Shown here: piece after piece, positions 63,503-64,000 of the stretch
Layout of the letters: each line of letters starts with the position of its first letter
Numbering within the stretch: the stretch's first letter is position 1
Assembly (NCBI RefSeq): GCF_001641265.1
Contig: NW_020167539.1
Span: 620,001 to 684,000, forward strand
Direction of reading: 5' to 3'
DNA length: 64,000 nucleotides
DNA from: Pseudogymnoascus destructans
Taxonomy: Eukaryota; Ascomycota; Leotiomycetes; Thelebolales; Thelebolaceae
Made by a program: the position numbers and the translations under genes
The notes under the pieces: model-generated
The model's database searches: none
The model's input: only the letters and a program-made list of their open reading frames with translations
What the model was told of the DNA's origin: nothing

Positions 63503-63939
63503 GCAAAGAAAGACATGCGGAATGACCGACGATGCGGCTTCTCTGTGATCACAGCCAGGGATATTGATAAAATCGGTGCTCAAGGCATTATTGATTCGAT
63601 CAAAGATCGTGTTGGAGAAAACCGGGTGTATATTAGCGTTGACATTGATGTGCTCGACCCGGCATTCGCTCCTGGTATGTTCCAATATATTATATTTCTG
63701 GGCGTGGAAGGAGGGCTAACAGTTGAATCATAGCAACTGGAACTTCTGAACCTGGCGGATGGAGCACTCGTGAACTGCTCACGGTTTTGGATGGCCTGAC
63801 GGGGCTGAAGGTCATCGGTGGTGATGTGGTCGAAGTGGCACCGGCTTATGACAATACCGGAAAGACGACCGTCCTGGCAGCCGCTGGGGTCGCCTTTTCG
63901 CTCCTGACTCTGATGGTCCAAACTCCAGATACAGATTAA
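63503..63939 (+). pseudogene. Ureohydrolase (agmatinase/guanidinobutyrase-like) fragment, 5'-truncated
   Basis: join(63503..63674, 63734..63939). Frame: KKDMRNDRRCGFSVITARDI, DKIGAQGIIDSIKDRVGENR, VYISVDIDVLDPAFAPA and, after a 59-nt intron, TGTSEPGGWSTRELLTVLDG, GDVVEVAPAYDNTGKTTVLA. The metal-binding DIDVLDP motif and the 'EPGG..TRE' motif of the arginase/agmatinase family are intact. The N-terminal half with the first metal ligands is missing and no ATG is available, so the fragment should be inactive. The join to the beta-lactamase relic at about 63480-63503 looks like a deletion or rearrangement breakpoint. Confidence 0.85.
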
Positions 63940-64000
63940 ATAAACAGGGCCAAAGTATAAGTGAACAGTGAGGTAAAACAAGTATATTAGATTCTCACTT

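Overview
The window is nuclear DNA of a filamentous ascomycete (Pezizomycotina, probably Eurotiomycetes; the order is an inference). The evidence is the many 50-75 nt GT-AG introns, the fungal-specific families (STB6, the UPF0658 Golgi protein, a White Collar-2 type GATA factor, Zn2Cys6 regulators, HET-C) and fungal retroelements. There is nothing prokaryotic in it.

Left part (1-30.6 kb) is compact, conserved housekeeping sequence: GID/CTLH ubiquitin ligase subunit Rmd5/Gid2 (partial), a STB6-family Sin3-binding protein, Tim10, mitochondrial lysyl-tRNA synthetase, the PP4 regulatory subunit R2, a Golgi membrane protein, a WC-2/LreB light regulator, Rad50, an unrecognised Pro-rich protein, a peroxisomal-type enoyl-CoA hydratase, an OB-like protein, an Aim32-type thioredoxin-like ferredoxin, a formin-like GBD/FH3 protein without FH1/FH2, and a D-ribulokinase.

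From 28.8 to 35.7 kb the ribulokinase sits beside a xylitol/pentitol dehydrogenase, a sugar transporter and a Zn2Cys6 regulator. The last three carry stops or frameshifts, so this looks like a pentitol/pentose utilisation cluster that is being lost. From 36 to 41.4 kb there is one HMG-box gene among long simple repeats, then an intron-containing tRNA-Met.

From about 41.6 to 56 kb is a transposon nest. A Ty3/Gypsy chromovirus (42452-49388; two LTRs, 5-bp target duplication AGCAG) lies inside a decayed pogo-like DNA transposon. It shows a near-textbook -1 frameshift signal between gag and pol, a possible self-primed primer site, a 21-bp promoter-like unit present three times in the 3' LTR and once in the 5' LTR, three TGA stops at sites expected to be Arg, and an antisense gene for a protein with Zn2Cys6 cysteine spacing. 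Next to it are older Gypsy remains, an inverted pair of about 0.93-kb LTR-like arms and two solo LTRs with intact target duplications.

The right end (56.5-64 kb) has an intact HET-C gene with a glycine-rich repetitive tail, then a pseudogene row: GH43 glycosidase, FAD/BBE oxidase tail, beta-lactamase-like hydrolase and a 5'-truncated ureohydrolase. Splice sites were read by eye and are predictions.
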